A DNA stretch of 64,000 nt from Narthecium ossifragum (Eukaryota > Streptophyta > Magnoliopsida > Dioscoreales > Nartheciaceae), in assembly GCA_963920575.1 (NCBI GenBank), contig OY986965.1, positions 12,600,290 to 12,664,289 of the forward strand, written 5' to 3'. The position numbers and the translations under genes are program-made. Every line of letters begins with the position of its first letter. Position 1 is the first letter of the stretch. The notes under the pieces were generated by a model, which was not told where the DNA came from, ran no database searches, and saw only the letters and a list, made by a program, of their open reading frames with translations. Of this stretch, positions 1 through 11,844 are shown piece by piece.

Positions 1-1416
1 AAAATTAAACGCTGACTTGAGTATGTCTTATGTTACCATTCGAAAGACAGTATACAAGCCTGAAAGTTATATGCGTGTTATTTCAAATATGTTCTGCTGA
101 AGCATATAATGCTGATTTCCATATAGTTACTCAAGGCGGAATACAAATATGCTTTAGCAACTTTCTTCATTGAATATAGTGTATGCTATGAAGTATGTTA
201 AAAAAAATTGAACATAAAACTAAAACTTCTTAATTTGCTTAAGAATTTGCTTAAGCTATGGCAAATTAATTGAAAATATTCTTAATATTCGAGACGAATC
301 ACTGGGCTTATTGTGAGACCCGACCTGCTGATATCCATAATGGGTGCCATTCTTTTGCTTGCCTCCACTAAAATAAAGATTTTGTCTGCCATCTTGCACC
401 AGATCCTTGGGCCCCACCTCTGTAGGAAGCTCCTTGCCCTCTGTTATGTGCAGAAGTATAGTTACTTACTATTTGAAGATTATATGTTCTTTTCAGATTT
501 TTCCTCTTATCTCGCGTGTAAATTTATTGTTCTTCTTCTAGATTATATGTTCTTTTCAGTTTTTTCCTTCCACTGTTATGTGCACGTTTTTTCTCTTTTT
601 TCCTCTTTATGTCTAAAAACTACTGATCTTGAGCTTTTGCAGCTACTTTGTTTGTTGTTTGATTTCACTGTTTATGATAGTTGTTGACTTATGTAGACTA
701 ATTTGAATTGTTCCGATTCATAACTTCAATCTATTTTTACAAGCATATGTTCATATACAATCAGTTCCTTCTAAGATGATTCAGCAACCACATTCTGAAA
801 ACTGCAATTAGCTTTGGTTAATACAAAACTTGATTCACTAAACTGCTGATGTTTACAACTAATTTTTAGTTCTTCATTCACACTAATCTAGATTCCTCTT
901 TCATATAAAACATGGTCTTTTCTTTCTGGCAGCTTTGATGGGCAAATTGTAAGTCATAAGCTTGGAGATGTTGGATTTGGCCATTTTTACAAGGTGATCT
1001 TCTTTTGCAAGTCATTGATGCTCATCAATGAATTCTGTGAAATAGATGTAGCTTCTGCCTATTTTTGTTTCGTTTTTCTGAAAGTTTGCTGAACTGGATG
1101 GTTGATGGTACAAGTGGCATGCCATGAGCTCTTCGTTATGAGCTATACATGCTTTGCTCTTTCATAAATGCCAGAGACACTGATGGATGATTAGTAATAT
1201 CATTAGTTCTCATGTTTTCAATGTTCTTAGACTAAAAATTATTGCTCCCTCCTGTTATTCCCTACTGTCAGAGACACTGCTGGATACTAAACTACCGGAT
1301 GATTAGCAGTTTATTTGAATTTTCGTGTGCATGACAAGTTAGCCTAAATTTTTTTTAATGAACGTAACATACTTTTGGCAAGTGCTATGTAATCAAGATT
1401 TTTTTTAAGTAGCAAT
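1..1416. other. AT-rich non-genic stretch, possible captured exon
   Basis: No intact gene is visible. The sequence is AT-rich and intron-like. One short piece looks exonic: a pyrimidine tract ends in AG at 931-932, 933-993 reads FDGQIVSHKLGDVGFGHFYK without a stop, and GT follows at 994. The piece could be an exon captured by the Helitron that ends at 2546. I do not recognise the parent gene. Other open frames here are short and AT-driven. Confidence 0.4.
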
Positions 1417-1625
1417 ATGAAATTTAATTTCTAATTTGTAATTTCTATTCAATTTATAATTTATGGTGGAAAATTTTAATTTGTAATTTGTAATTTGTAA
1501 TTTATATTCAATTTGTAATTTGTAATTTCTGGTGGAAAATTTTACTTTGTAATTTGTAATTTGTAATTTTATTAGCCAGTTTATTCTATTCAATTTGTAA
1601 TTTGTAATTTCTGGTGGAAAATTTA
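1417..1625. repeat. Higher-order AT-rich tandem repeat
   Basis: Runs of the 8-mer TTTGTAAT are grouped into three larger units. Each unit ends in GGTGGAAAATTT, near 1465, 1533 and 1612, so the unit spacing is about 68-79 bp. The short and long periods are superimposed. The block lies inside the Helitron-related left part of the window. Confidence 0.75.
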
Positions 1626-2546
1626 TGTTGGTAGCTTTTATTAGAAATTTTTTTTTATACCTACTTTTGATGTTAGTTTGTTGTGCATGGCAAAGTTTTT
1701 TGGAGTTGATGTTCATGTGTATGAATTTGATTTCATATTGCTAATAATGTATAAATTTAAAATCTATTTGTTTCCATAAGTTTTGTATTCGTTGCTGGAT
1801 TCTGTGTTAAAAGTGATTTTCTAATCTTTTTTGTCCTACTTTTTTCGGTGTCCTCTTTCGTAGTTCCTGTAACCAAGTCCTACTTTTTTCGGATTCTATG
1901 TTAAAAGTGATGTTCTATGTGCCGCGTGTGCGATTCTCTTACAAGATAGAGGCACACACCTTCAGACGTGTTATCGGCAGAATGTTAGGGATGTCATGGT
2001 GGTCACGTCCAAGGTGGTAGACGGAAGGAATTTTATCAGCATCCTAGCTAATTTTATCCACCTTCTACGCTTATCAGGACTCAATGAGAAATCAAGCAAG
2101 GACATTGGTGGTTGTTGATTGTTGGCGCTATATTGATCAGCGTCTGAGCTTTAATATAAGATGGACTATCCAAACTTTGCAAAATTAGCTTCAATAGGGC
2201 AAATACCGCTTCTATTCTTGCTTTGTTTTATTGCTTTGTTTTATATGTTCAAATCCTCTATTCACGTGATTTATTGATAATTGATGCGGTTTTCAAGATA
2301 AGGGTATGAAAATTATAATGTTAATAATGTGCCAGTGCTGATAAGGGTATGTTTTAAGTCGTCGTTGATTGCAATGTAATATATTTTTATTCATTTTTCA
2401 TCGTGGCATTATTGACTGATTTCGAGTACAAATTTTACTTTTTTTTTTAATGTCAAATACATTAGTCTTATTAATAGGAATGGTTCGGGGAAGGTGTGTG
2501 AGAAAGATCCGTGTCCAATCGTGCCAGGGGCACGGGTTAACACTAG
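1626..2546 (+). mobile_element. Helitron 3' segment (left boundary outside or unseen)
   Basis: The 3' end is diagnostic. A 6-bp GC-rich stem with a 3-nt loop (CGTGCC/GGCACG, 2520-2534) is followed 12 nt later by CACTAG ending at 2546, and the next base is T, as expected for Helitron insertion between A and T. A block near 1918-2030 (TTCAGACGTGTTATCGGCAG and neighbours) is clearly homologous to 26715-26830 of the second Helitron, so the two are relatives. The 5' TC end is not visible, and the element may fill most of 1-2546. No RepHel coding is present here. Confidence 0.7.
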
Positions 2547-2623
2547 TGACAAGTATATAGTGACAAATATAAGACTTATTTCCACGAAATTTTTTGTCTC
2601 GAAATCCCGATTTTGTTGTAGTG
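2547..2623. mobile_element. CACTA transposon terminus
   Basis: The segment ends TTTTGTTGTAGTG (2611-2623), the exact reverse complement of the CACTACAACAAAA end of plant CACTA elements. An inverted motif precedes it (CGAAATTTTTTGTCTCGAAAT). The matching 5' end is not in the window to the left. The Helitron end at 2546 lies 77 bp away, so the Helitron probably inserted into the subterminal region of this CACTA element. Confidence 0.6.
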
Positions 2624-2790
2624 AATAATGTATCGAAAACAATCAAGAGCGTGGAAGTTAAGAGAATTATCTCGAAGATTTAATGGTAAAATAAAGTTAA
2701 CGAAAGAAATCAAAATTTGGATGAGGATAGGCTTCAGGAATCCTTCACCGGACTTGGATTCTTCTCTTACCAATGGTTCATGTAAAACTC

Positions 2791-4014
2791 TGATACGAGT
2801 CGATCCGACTCTACCAACTGGACCCGAACCCAGAAGAGGAACCAAGCTGGTTCAACCTCCCTCTTTACTATTAATTAGTATTTATTATTATTATTTTATT
2901 GAGTCCTAGTTGATTGTTAGGAATTAATTAAGAGTCTCTTTGAGTTAGGAAGTTGAGTTGAGTCAGAAACCTTATTATTTGCTAATTAAGCAAGGGGGTT
3001 TTCTAGTGGATTAGGACTCTGTCAAGGTCTCTATTAAAGGAAATTAGTAGTTTTGTATTAGGTAATGATGAAAGCATGAGATGAATTATTAAGAATAGTT
3101 GATAAGTTATCATAGGAGTAGAATATCATAAGAGTAGAGATAATATAGCTTCCACCCGATATCTACCATAGATCCATCTTCTTCCCCGTCGGTCATCTTC
3201 TCCGCAGCCGGCATCGCCTTCACCTTCATCTTCCTTCTCCACGTCACTTTCTCTCTCCGCCACGTCAGCGACCCCACCGCCACGTCATCCCTACTGTTCA
3301 TCTTCTTCCTCCCCTCTCCTCTATCCCGAAACCCTAGCTCACCGCCGTTCTCCCCTCTCCGGCCACCCCCGTCGCCACCTAAACCCGCCATCCTCTTCCC
3401 CTTGGCACCACGACTCCGGCCATACCCTTCACCGCCCCGTTCGTCTTCTCCGGCGTCTTCCCCAGCAACCTCATCTTCACAGCCACCGTCAGCCGTCCAC
3501 CATACGACCCCGATCTCACTCCCAAATCCCTCCTAAGTAACCGGCAGACCTCCCTAGACCCGATCCCGACCGTTCCAGACCCCGCCGAGCTTCCCGTCGT
3601 CGTCCCCGACGCCGGCCTCCTCTAAACCCGCCGTCCACCTCATAGATCCGGCCGATCCTCCGCCACTCATCCAGATCCGAGCCGGTGGATCTCATCCCCA
3701 CCTCCAGGCGACCCTTCCTGGACGTACCCCGACCGCCGCCGCCGTCCCTACGCCGGCGATCCCTCCGGTGACCCCTCAGCCCTTAGATCCGATCCCCCTG
3801 ACTCAGCCCAATCCAACCCACTTGATTCAACCCAGCCTAATCCGGTTCAGACAGCTATATCAGAACCAGCCATTAGCCTGATTCAGCCACCTAACTCGAT
3901 CTAGCTAGCCAAATTAGCCCATTGGACTCAAATCAAGTCCGATTAGGCCGATTCTGATCGATTGGAGCAGTAGAGACCCATTACGAGAGGATCACGAGTA
4001 GACTGCTCGTAACA
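2791..4014 (+). mobile_element. Solo LTR, family D copy 1
   Basis: The LTR runs from TGATACGAGTCG to CTGCTCGTAACA (TG...CA) and is flanked by a perfect 5-bp target duplication AACTC (2786-2790 and 4015-4019). The sequence is homologous along its length to 43309-44608. A degraded TATA region lies near 3030 (TCTATTAAAGG; TCTATAAAAGG in copy 2). The middle is C-rich (about 3180-3780) and gives spurious open frames in both directions. No internal region or second LTR is present. Confidence 0.88.
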
Positions 4015-4019
4015 AACTC

Positions 4020-5108
4020 AGTCGAGGGATTCACATCCCAATCATCTCGATTGGAAGATATGGACTTATAAATCTAGCGGAATATAAATGTTTGTTCCTA
4101 TAATTGGTTCTTCTCGTTATAGCCCTAAATTCATCCTACCATAACCTAAGAATACACGATACCGACTGACACTACATGCAACATGCAGCAAAAGTTTCAC
4201 GGGACAAAACCCTGTCCTTGTCTTACGAGATCCCTAAGAATATGTAATATCGGCTGTCACTACGGGCAATGCATAGCAAAGATTTCACGAGACTAGGTAG
4301 GAGAAAAAGAGAGATAATTATGGGATCGCAATATCATAACAAAAGCAGGATTGAAATTATAATAATGTTCAACCAGATAACTATCTATGAAGATCCAATA
4401 CATATATAGATTTTAAACATTGAAGATTAAAACATGAACCAATGACAGAGAAAGAAACCCTCGTCCTTGCTAAGTCATCCATCCGCCATGCCTGAAAATT
4501 ACTCATCCATGGATGGTGGATTGGTCTCCTTCTTCGCCCAAAAAAGTTCAAAAAAGCTCTAAAAAAACGTCCAAATATCTCCCTTGACTAACCCTAAGTT
4601 ACCTATTTATAGGCTCCAAAAGTTAAGAAACTCGGATTAGGTTTGCACCCGTTATACGCTCGTGGTTGATCCGACGGTCGATGCGACGGTCGACCGTCAA
4701 CAGTGCAACATTATTTGGAAAAGCGGCACTCGATCTTCGTATCGACCCTGAAAAGCCTTTTTCTTGACAGAGGCTCACAGTCGATCTGGAGGATGATGCG
4801 ACGATCAACCGTCACTATTCATTCAGCATTGCGCCATTGGTACTAAAAATACTGTAACTTTCTTTTGGAAACTCGGAATCACGAATCCTAAAATTCTTCA
4901 GAAACTAGACTTCAAGAACTTTCCAATCATATATGGAACATCATTTGGTTCTTCATAAGAAGGTACAAGTTAATCTTCCAAGTTGACCCATGTAATCTTT
5001 TCAGCTTCTTTAAACTCCAATTTCCTATATTTTCCAAACAACTATGCGAAGCAATATATAAATATAAAAATATTATTAAAGAGGATAATTAAGGGTGACA
5101 ATCTAGCA
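4020..5108 (-). mobile_element. Degenerate LTR (E), related to family F
   Basis: The part 4595-5000 matches the F LTRs in layout. It has CCTATTTATAGG near 4601 (a TATA box on the minus strand), a cluster of TCGA-centred palindromes (4660-4810), and GGAAACTCGGAATCACGAA followed by the AAATTCTTCAGAAACTAGAC block (about 4868-4905). The part 4146-4300 holds two diverged copies of an approximately 87-bp unit. Exact ends and target duplication were not found. A TGCTAG-type start near 5108 is only a guess. Confidence 0.5.
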
Positions 5109-6170
5109 ATTGAGATGGTTATAAGAATGTTCAGAGTGCACTTTCATGTACTCATCAACGGCGGTGATGGGAAGTGGTTGGTACAGGGGTCGATGGCGGC
5201 TGTAAGGAACCGGCATGGGGGGACGATGACAGCGGCAAGGAGGGTCGACACGGGTGTGTAAGAGAGGAGAGAGAGGAGTGCAGAAAGAGGACAAAGGGAG
5301 GAACGGCCGGGTTATATGTGTTGGATTAAGGCTCATATAAATGCCCAAAGCACTTTTAAAGTGTGGGGTCAACCTAGAAGGGTTGAATCAAATGGGCTAA
5401 CAGAAAAGCCCATTATTTAATAACCAAATGGAGGAGCCCATATGGTGTAGTGAAAGTGTTTAATAGTGTTTGGAGCCTCTATGCTTTGAACAATTGAGTG
5501 GACTAGTGAAAGACACCTACACGCGCGCACCGCCGTTGCCACCCACCCGCCGGCCGGTCATGCTCGTGCGTCGTGTGTGGTGTGTGTCCTTTTTACTACA
5601 CTGTGATCTGATTGAGTCAAGTCGAATACACTGGACCGATTGGGTGGCTGAATCAGCATGACTTTTCAGCTTTCAAGTCGGTTATAGATGAGCTGGCTAA
5701 GTCTAAATGGCTCATTTACTCACAATAAACGGGCTGAGTCAGTTATGACTCTTGGGCTAACCATGACTGGGCAGTGATGGGTGATGTGACAACTCATTTC
5801 CTCCTGATCAGTTGTTACTGCTGACGTGGCGACGCTTGAGGTCCCCAAGTGAAGGTTACAGGTGACATGGCAGCCCATAACTGAGTAGTTTTGGCTTACG
5901 TGGTGAGCCTCTTCACCTCCCCATTAAGTAGCTGATCAGATACCTTCCTTAGCCTATAAATAGGACCCCTTGGAGCCTTGGTAAGCTACATGCATTTTTC
6001 ACTCTTTTGCACACGACCACAATAGAGGGTCTTGTTTGAGAGTATTGTACCAGCGAGGCCTCGACGGGCAATCGGAGGACGGCTTCCTTCCATTCGTAAA
6101 GAAGATCGTTGTACCCTTGGAGCTCCTTGCCTGAAGAACCAGAAGTTTCATGGGTGGTGGGCAATACGAG
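5109..6170. other. Unassigned stretch with an LTR-like promoter
   Basis: No credible gene is seen. A plus-strand CCTATAAATAGGA (about 5950) with a following leader-like stretch suggests U3/R of an unidentified LTR fragment (perhaps about 5787-6170). The part 5120-5470 resembles none of the other repeats in this window. Confidence 0.3.
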
Positions 6171-6247
6171 CACTGTGGCAGGTCAGTTCGCACTGTGGCA
6201 GGTCAGTTCGCACTGTAGCAGGTTGGTCACTGTAGCAGGGCGGTTCG
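6171..6247 (+). repeat. 20-bp tandem repeat, about four units
   Basis: The unit CACTGTGGCAGGTCAGTTCG is repeated at 6171 and 6191, with degenerate copies at 6211 and 6228. The same motif exists in inverse orientation in C2 near 49960, so it belongs to the family C LTR. Confidence 0.8.
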
Positions 6248-7562
6248 TTGGACCCCTTTCAATACCCCCTTACCTCGTCCTTCTCTTTCTTTTCCTTCCC
6301 CTGCCTCCCACGTTCCTTCTTCTCCTTCCTTCCCTTCATGAGTGAAGCCTTGAGGGAGAGAGCTCCGACGAGCTTGGAGGCGACGACAATGAGGGAGGAG
6401 TTAGTTTGACGGCGGATTAGCGTAGTAAGATAGGGTTCTTGCGTTTAGCTTGAGTTTAGCTTGCATTAAGCTAAATCTGTGGATTAGATTGTTTGTTCTT
6501 TGTTTCTTTCTTGTTATGTGATGCTTCTAGGGTAGTTTGATTACTGATCTGAGTTTCATTGGGTTTTATTTGGATTTAATCATGATTTGAGCATCTTTTC
6601 CTCATTTAATTTCCGGATTTTCTATTCTTCATTGAGACTTGCCCGTTCAAGCCCAAATTGGAGCACTGTACGTGCATAATCTTGGGAAACCTTCAACATA
6701 AAAGTTGGAGATCTTTGAGTCTTCTTCCAAACTCAGTTGCTTTCATATTTTTTCGATTTTTCAATGAATTTTGCTGAATTTTTATCCCAAGCAGTGTCAA
6801 AACACAACTTCCCATATTTCTACCTTACCTAGGCTCCACGGTCAACTGTCGCATAGACCGTGAGCCTCAAATTCCCAAAACAGCTTCTCAAGGTTGATCC
6901 GCGGATTGACTACCATTCCTAGCTTTTGTTTACCCAGGCTCTATGGTCGACCGTCGCATAGACCGCCGCATAGACCACCGCATAGACCGTAATTGCCATT
7001 TTGGTTCCCTAGGGTCGATGATCCGATCGACGGCCCGCATTTGCCTCACCTTGAGGTCGACCGTCGCATCGACTGTCAGCCTTGAATAGGGATTTTTCGT
7101 GTTTCTTTGATTGGGTTTCTTTCGTGATAGATAGCCAATGATGGTAAGAAGCATGCATGCTATTATCAGCGGATTTTCGAGAGTTTTGGTGAGTGTTTTG
7201 GATGCGATTTAATAGTAGACATAAATTGTGAAATTCTATTTTTATATCAATGTTCGCACGTTATAGACTTACTTTACTATTGTTAGCGGTATGTGGTTCC
7301 GCTGTTCGAACTAATTCTTATTTATGAATGTTCACCATTTAGGGCTACCAGGGATGCTATGCCTAGGCATGTATACTGCTTGGCAAATTATTGCATGTTC
7401 TGATTTAATTATGTGCGCATGAACATTGCATGCACTTTTGTTTGCATTAGAAGCATTATGCTAGGATGTTGGCGATAGGTTGATCGTCGATCCGAGGGCT
7501 CGGGCAACTCGGATCTAGCCTTAGGACTGAGGCTGGGTAGCAAGGTCTAGGGAGAGATTGTT

Positions 7563-10026
7563 TGTCGCGCCCCGACCCGCGAAAGCCCAACTGGGCCGGG
7601 CGACGCGAACCGGAACCTACAAAACGCGAAAAAGAACGGCGAGGGTTCCCTCTAACCTATTGGTCTCCCTAGCAATTCACCAAAAGCACCCTCAATTAAA
7701 AGACAATATTATAATGAAGCCTCTAACCACAGATTTACGAACTCAAAAAGATTTAATATACAAATCCTCGGAGAGGGGAAGATTCAGAGTACAACATCAC
7801 TCCCGTAGTAGACTAACTAACATAAGGTAAAAGCAGTAAACGATCACCACCTCTCAAAGTCCACCAGGCGCCGCCGCACCGCCGACCAACTGCCCGGTAG
7901 GGGCCACAGAAGAGGAACTGACGCCTGCACCTGCAAAACGCAGCCCAGGTAGGTGTGAGCACTAAGCTCAGTAGGGATCTACACTACGACACACAGAAGG
8001 AAAAGGGAAACGCAACAGTGTCGCCCTCAAGTAGGACCTGGGTGTATACATGGGTCTCATAACCCCACCGCGTGTCCCTGAGGCCCCGATCATGATCTTC
8101 CAACCGGGCTGGTCACATGTCGGGTCACACTCAGTAGCAGGAAACGGCACTGCTGACTCTCAACTGGACACTGAACACTGTTTGGTGGGAAGAGACACCA
8201 CTGAGTAGGCAAAACCTCTACTCAAGAGTTTTAAGAAAAGCCGGACACCGGCTACACCTCAGATCCGACTCGAGGGCGACACGACCTCTTCAATCATCAA
8301 GCCACAAGTGTACCAGTCATCTAAGCCTATAATCGAATCGACTGGACATCACAATTCAAACCGGGTCCAAACAACCCAACCCTGGTCCTAGGGCTAAGTC
8401 CGAGCTTCCAGCCTCGGGACGGCGACCCAAAGATCACCCACGCCCTAACCAATGCAACTAATGCACACAACAACAATGCATGCTATGACATACACAGATA
8501 ATAAGAAAGGCATGCAACAGTATGTCAAGCATCGTAAAAGTCTACTGGATTGCTGCAGCGGTACTACCAACCACTGCCAGCCGATCCGCAGCGGGTCCCG
8601 GCATTACGACAGTACCGCGACCGTCAACCGCGGACTCCTGCAATGGGAAGCAACCCCGAAAACCGCTAATGAACAAAACACAATATAATATTATATTCCG
8701 AAATATAATATTATATTCAACAAAAAACCCAAGTCTCTACTTAGGGGCTAATTGATCCCGTCGATCCGACATCCCAACGACGTCGGATTCAAGATCCAAC
8801 TTAGCCACCCGTAAATGTATATACCATGATCAACATATCCAAAATTCATGCTCATCCAACGGTTGGATTAACGGCAAAACGCTAATCAAAATCGTTAATC
8901 AAACTAACTTACCCATTAATTGCTGCAACGCAGCCCTTCAGCAAACAATTCATAAGACATCGTAGAAAAATTGGAAAATTACGAAACAAGATGGAATGGA
9001 AAGCTAACAAATAGTTCTATAACTCTTATGTTTATGAAAAGCCAAGATCATGTACACGCCGGCCGAAACACTCGCCGCAAGCCGGCTGTTCTTCAAGAAC
9101 AGCAGAAAACCAGAAATCCGAGACTAATCATGCATAAAACCCACTCAAATCTCAACTGATTAACATGAAACTTAAATCAGTAATTCTAATAGGCATAAGA
9201 AACCCAACAAATCAAGGATCAACAAGATCCAACGGCTAGATCTCAAGAACACCCGAAATAAACATCAGTAGGTATAACCCTACCTAGCTGCGCTTTCCTC
9301 GGCTGATTCCCCGCGATTTGATCACCAACAAGCCTCCAAACCACTTCATCACCAACAAGCCTCCAAACCACTTCAGGGATGTTCCTCTCGTTGTCACGGA
9401 TCCAACGAGCCTTAGAACGCCGACAAAGATGGTCGGAGGAGGGAGAACGGAGGAGATGAAGCTCGCCGGCGGAGAAGGGAAGAAGCAGAGCACCGAGGGA
9501 AAGAAGAGAAAGAAGGAAGAAGAAGAGAAGAGAAGGAGGAAGAGGAGGGGAAGAAAAGAGGGGAAAGGGGGAGGGGAAAGCCGGGGAAAGGGGAAGAAAG
9601 TGAGGGGAGGGGAGGGAAAGTTATCCCCCCCTCTGACAGGGGAGAGCGACGGCCAGCGGTGGCCGTCCTCGGGAAGCAAAAAAGCCACCAACGCGAGTCC
9701 GATCGGTCGCTCCAAGGAGCGATCGATCGTTCTCGCCCCGGATTGATCCCAACGCCAAGTCGGATCGACTCGCTCACGAGTCCGACCGATCGCTCCAAGG
9801 AGCGATCGATCGCTCAAGGGTTGTCAGCTGCCCCAAAGGTAAGATTTCGCGCGCCCGAGCTGGGATCTTCCGATCCCGGGTCCACCTAGCCATTCTAAAC
9901 AAACACTAACACATATAAGGTCAGTGTGTGCACACGCGGGTGTGAAACAGACCAACAAGGCGCAATTTACCAAATTGCCCTTGCGGTCCACAACGAGCCA
10001 CAGGGGTAGAGGGACAGGTCCTCACA
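7563..10026 (-). mobile_element. Solo LTR, family A copy A1
   Basis: The plus strand reads TGTCGCGCCCCG...GGTCCTCACA, so the LTR (TGTGAGGACC...GGGGCGCGACA) lies on the minus strand. The 5-bp target duplication TTGTT is perfect (7558-7562 and 10027-10031). Length is 2464 bp. There is no internal sequence, so it is a solo LTR from LTR-LTR recombination. The GA-rich tract 9475-9620 and the palindrome cluster 9695-9815 lie close to the LTR start. Confidence 0.95.
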
Positions 10027-10758
10027 TTGTTACTATAATCATTGCTTTATCGAGGGTAAATGTGTAGCTAGCTACATATTATAGTGTTCGATGTTTAGAG
10101 GTTGAGCCGTTTCTCTTGTGCCATGGCTTAAGGTGGTTTAAATACTATTACGCCTTGGGGTGGTTTCTCACTATTCTTGGGGTCTGGGTTGCATTGAAGA
10201 TGCACTGAAATCATTGTTGGGCACACGTCGAGGAGCGCTCAGAGTCAGTGTGATCCTTGTCATGGTTTACGTTTCTTTTAATGTAGTTAGCTACGTCTTA
10301 GGTTTGGCAGAGAAGAGATGGCACAATTTGCAGTTCCATTTCCATTGTGAGTGACATAGAGTAGAACCCTACTGAGATTTGTTGCTCACTCCTACCCTGG
10401 TTGTGTTTACAGGTGCAGACGCCAGAGCTTCTGTAGGTCTTAGCGGATCAACTTTTGATGGCGCATCGACTTCTGGAGATGTTTGAGGTTTTTAGAGACT
10501 CCATTGTACTTTTGGAAGTTTTTGTTTATAAACATCCTTCGAGAATTATATTAAATGTATAATTTCCCTCTTCGAGGAGTTTTAATAATATTGTATTAGT
10601 ACCTTTAGGTTTAATATTGAAGATTACAGTTTAGCCTCAGATAAATTGTTTAAATTAGTTGTTATAATTGTTTTATAAATGTGTCATAGATGGATTAAAT
10701 ATATTAGGAACCCTCACGTCCTGAACCGGATGAGTTTTCTGGGTTAGGATGTGATACA

Positions 10759-11385
10759 CTCCCTTCCCCCTTCTCTCCTTGTTTCTCTCTCCCCTTACAT
10801 CCAGCCGGTGACGTGAGGATGAAGATAGAGAGAGGAAACTATCGGGGGGAGAAGAGGAAGAGACGTAGGTGGGGTTTTTGCATAAAATCTGCCGCAAGGC
10901 TCCATTTTACATGAAAATTCCCTTCGATCCCAGTTTAGGAATCCCAGGTTCAATTACTGTTTGGGTACTACCCCGGGATTGGTCGCGCAAATCCCAGAAC
11001 CAAACGGGCCTTTCCAACTGATCTCAAGCTTACCGAGCCGGTTTGAATTTAATCCGAGCCAAAACAAACTCATATGCCAGATTTTAGTTCATTTTGATTA
11101 GATGTTGCCCAAGTTTCATTGAATTATCGGTTTATTACTAAAAGACAAACTATTAAATTTTCCTCATGATTGCTTTCTATTTATTAATTTCCTAATTTTT
11201 GTGAAATACGTCTTTGTTTATTTTGATATTACATGTTGTCATGTCGGTGGGGCGGTGTCAAGTAGAGTTGTTGAATTTTAGATGAGAATGGGAGGTTCAT
11301 CTGGGCATACAAGCTCACATGGGTTTGGGCGGGGTTTGTTTTATATGGGACAAATTTGTGAGTAAGCTTACCCGCCTTAAATATA
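10759..11385. other. Unassigned intergenic stretch
   Basis: No gene or complete element is recognised. AATCCCAGAACCAAACGGGCC near 10990 resembles one end of a Tourist/hAT-type MITE, but no partner end was found. The rest is AT-rich. Confidence 0.3.
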
Positions 11386-11844
11386 CACTACAACATAAAC
11401 CACTTTAGGCGGTGATTATCTAGTAGCAATTTGTCAATTGTTGCTAATATTGTCTCATATGACAGTTTTATAGTAGCAACTCCATGCAATCGCGTCTAAA
11501 ACCCATTAGTTCAATAATTCTACTATCTTACAGGGTGTTTTTGCAAACTTTTCTACTAATTAAACCAAGTAGCTAACAGTTCAATAATTTTACTTATCTC
11601 GAGGGGTTTGTTTGCAAACTCTCTCACTAATTAAACAGAATAGTAAAATTAGTCTATTCCCATGAAATCGAATTAAACCCTGGATCCACACTCTCTCCTG
11701 CGCATCGCCCTGTAGAGCTTCGTCTCGTCCCTCTCCCTGCCTCCCCCCAGTAAGAGAGTATCGCCCCGATCTGACGTCCTCTTGTAGCAATGGAGGAACC
11801 TCAGCCTCGTGGTGGCGGTAGGGTCATACTAAAGGACTTCATGT
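11386..11844 (+). mobile_element. CACTA-like 5' terminus with subterminal repeats
   Basis: The segment begins CACTACAACATAAACCAC at 11386, the conserved CACTA end. It is followed by the subterminal motifs TAGTAGCAATT and TAGCAATTGTTGCTAATA. An approximately 70-bp unit (AGTTCAATAATT...ACTAATTAAAC) is tandemly duplicated at 11509-11645. No matching TTGTAGTG end was found downstream, so the element is truncated or its 3' end is mutated. Confidence 0.55.

Larger units (their letters stand above)
6171..10758 (+). mobile_element. Family C LTR copy 1, 5'-truncated, split by A1
   Basis: The LTR ends GGGTTAGGATGTGATACA at 10758 and is interrupted by solo LTR A1 at 7563-10026. Its net length is about 2.1 kb. 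It aligns in reverse with C2 (41908-50209, net about 2.4 kb). About the first 240 bp, seen in C2, are missing. A palindrome-rich segment (6835-7080) carries GGTCGACCGTCGCATAGACC-type units. Near the 3' end it shares with family A the block GTAGAACCCTACTGAG, then CTCACTCCTACC, then CAGGTGCAG. A and C therefore descend from one LTR type. Confidence 0.75.

Noticed and set aside
3110..3720. GC-rich Gly/Arg-rich frames as a host gene
   Set aside because: The segment lies inside solo LTR D1 and recurs in D2 with different frames. It is LTR sequence.
9284..9817. 177-residue Phe/Ser/Pro-rich frame and its 142-residue opposite-strand partner
   Set aside because: Both arise from the GA/CT-rich tract of solo LTR A1. 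The same is true for 13932-14290, 45795-46577 and 49051-49680 in other family A LTRs.
10930..11015. MITE-like end CCCAGAACCAAACGGGCC
   Set aside because: Only one possible terminal repeat was found and no target duplication, so an element cannot be supported.
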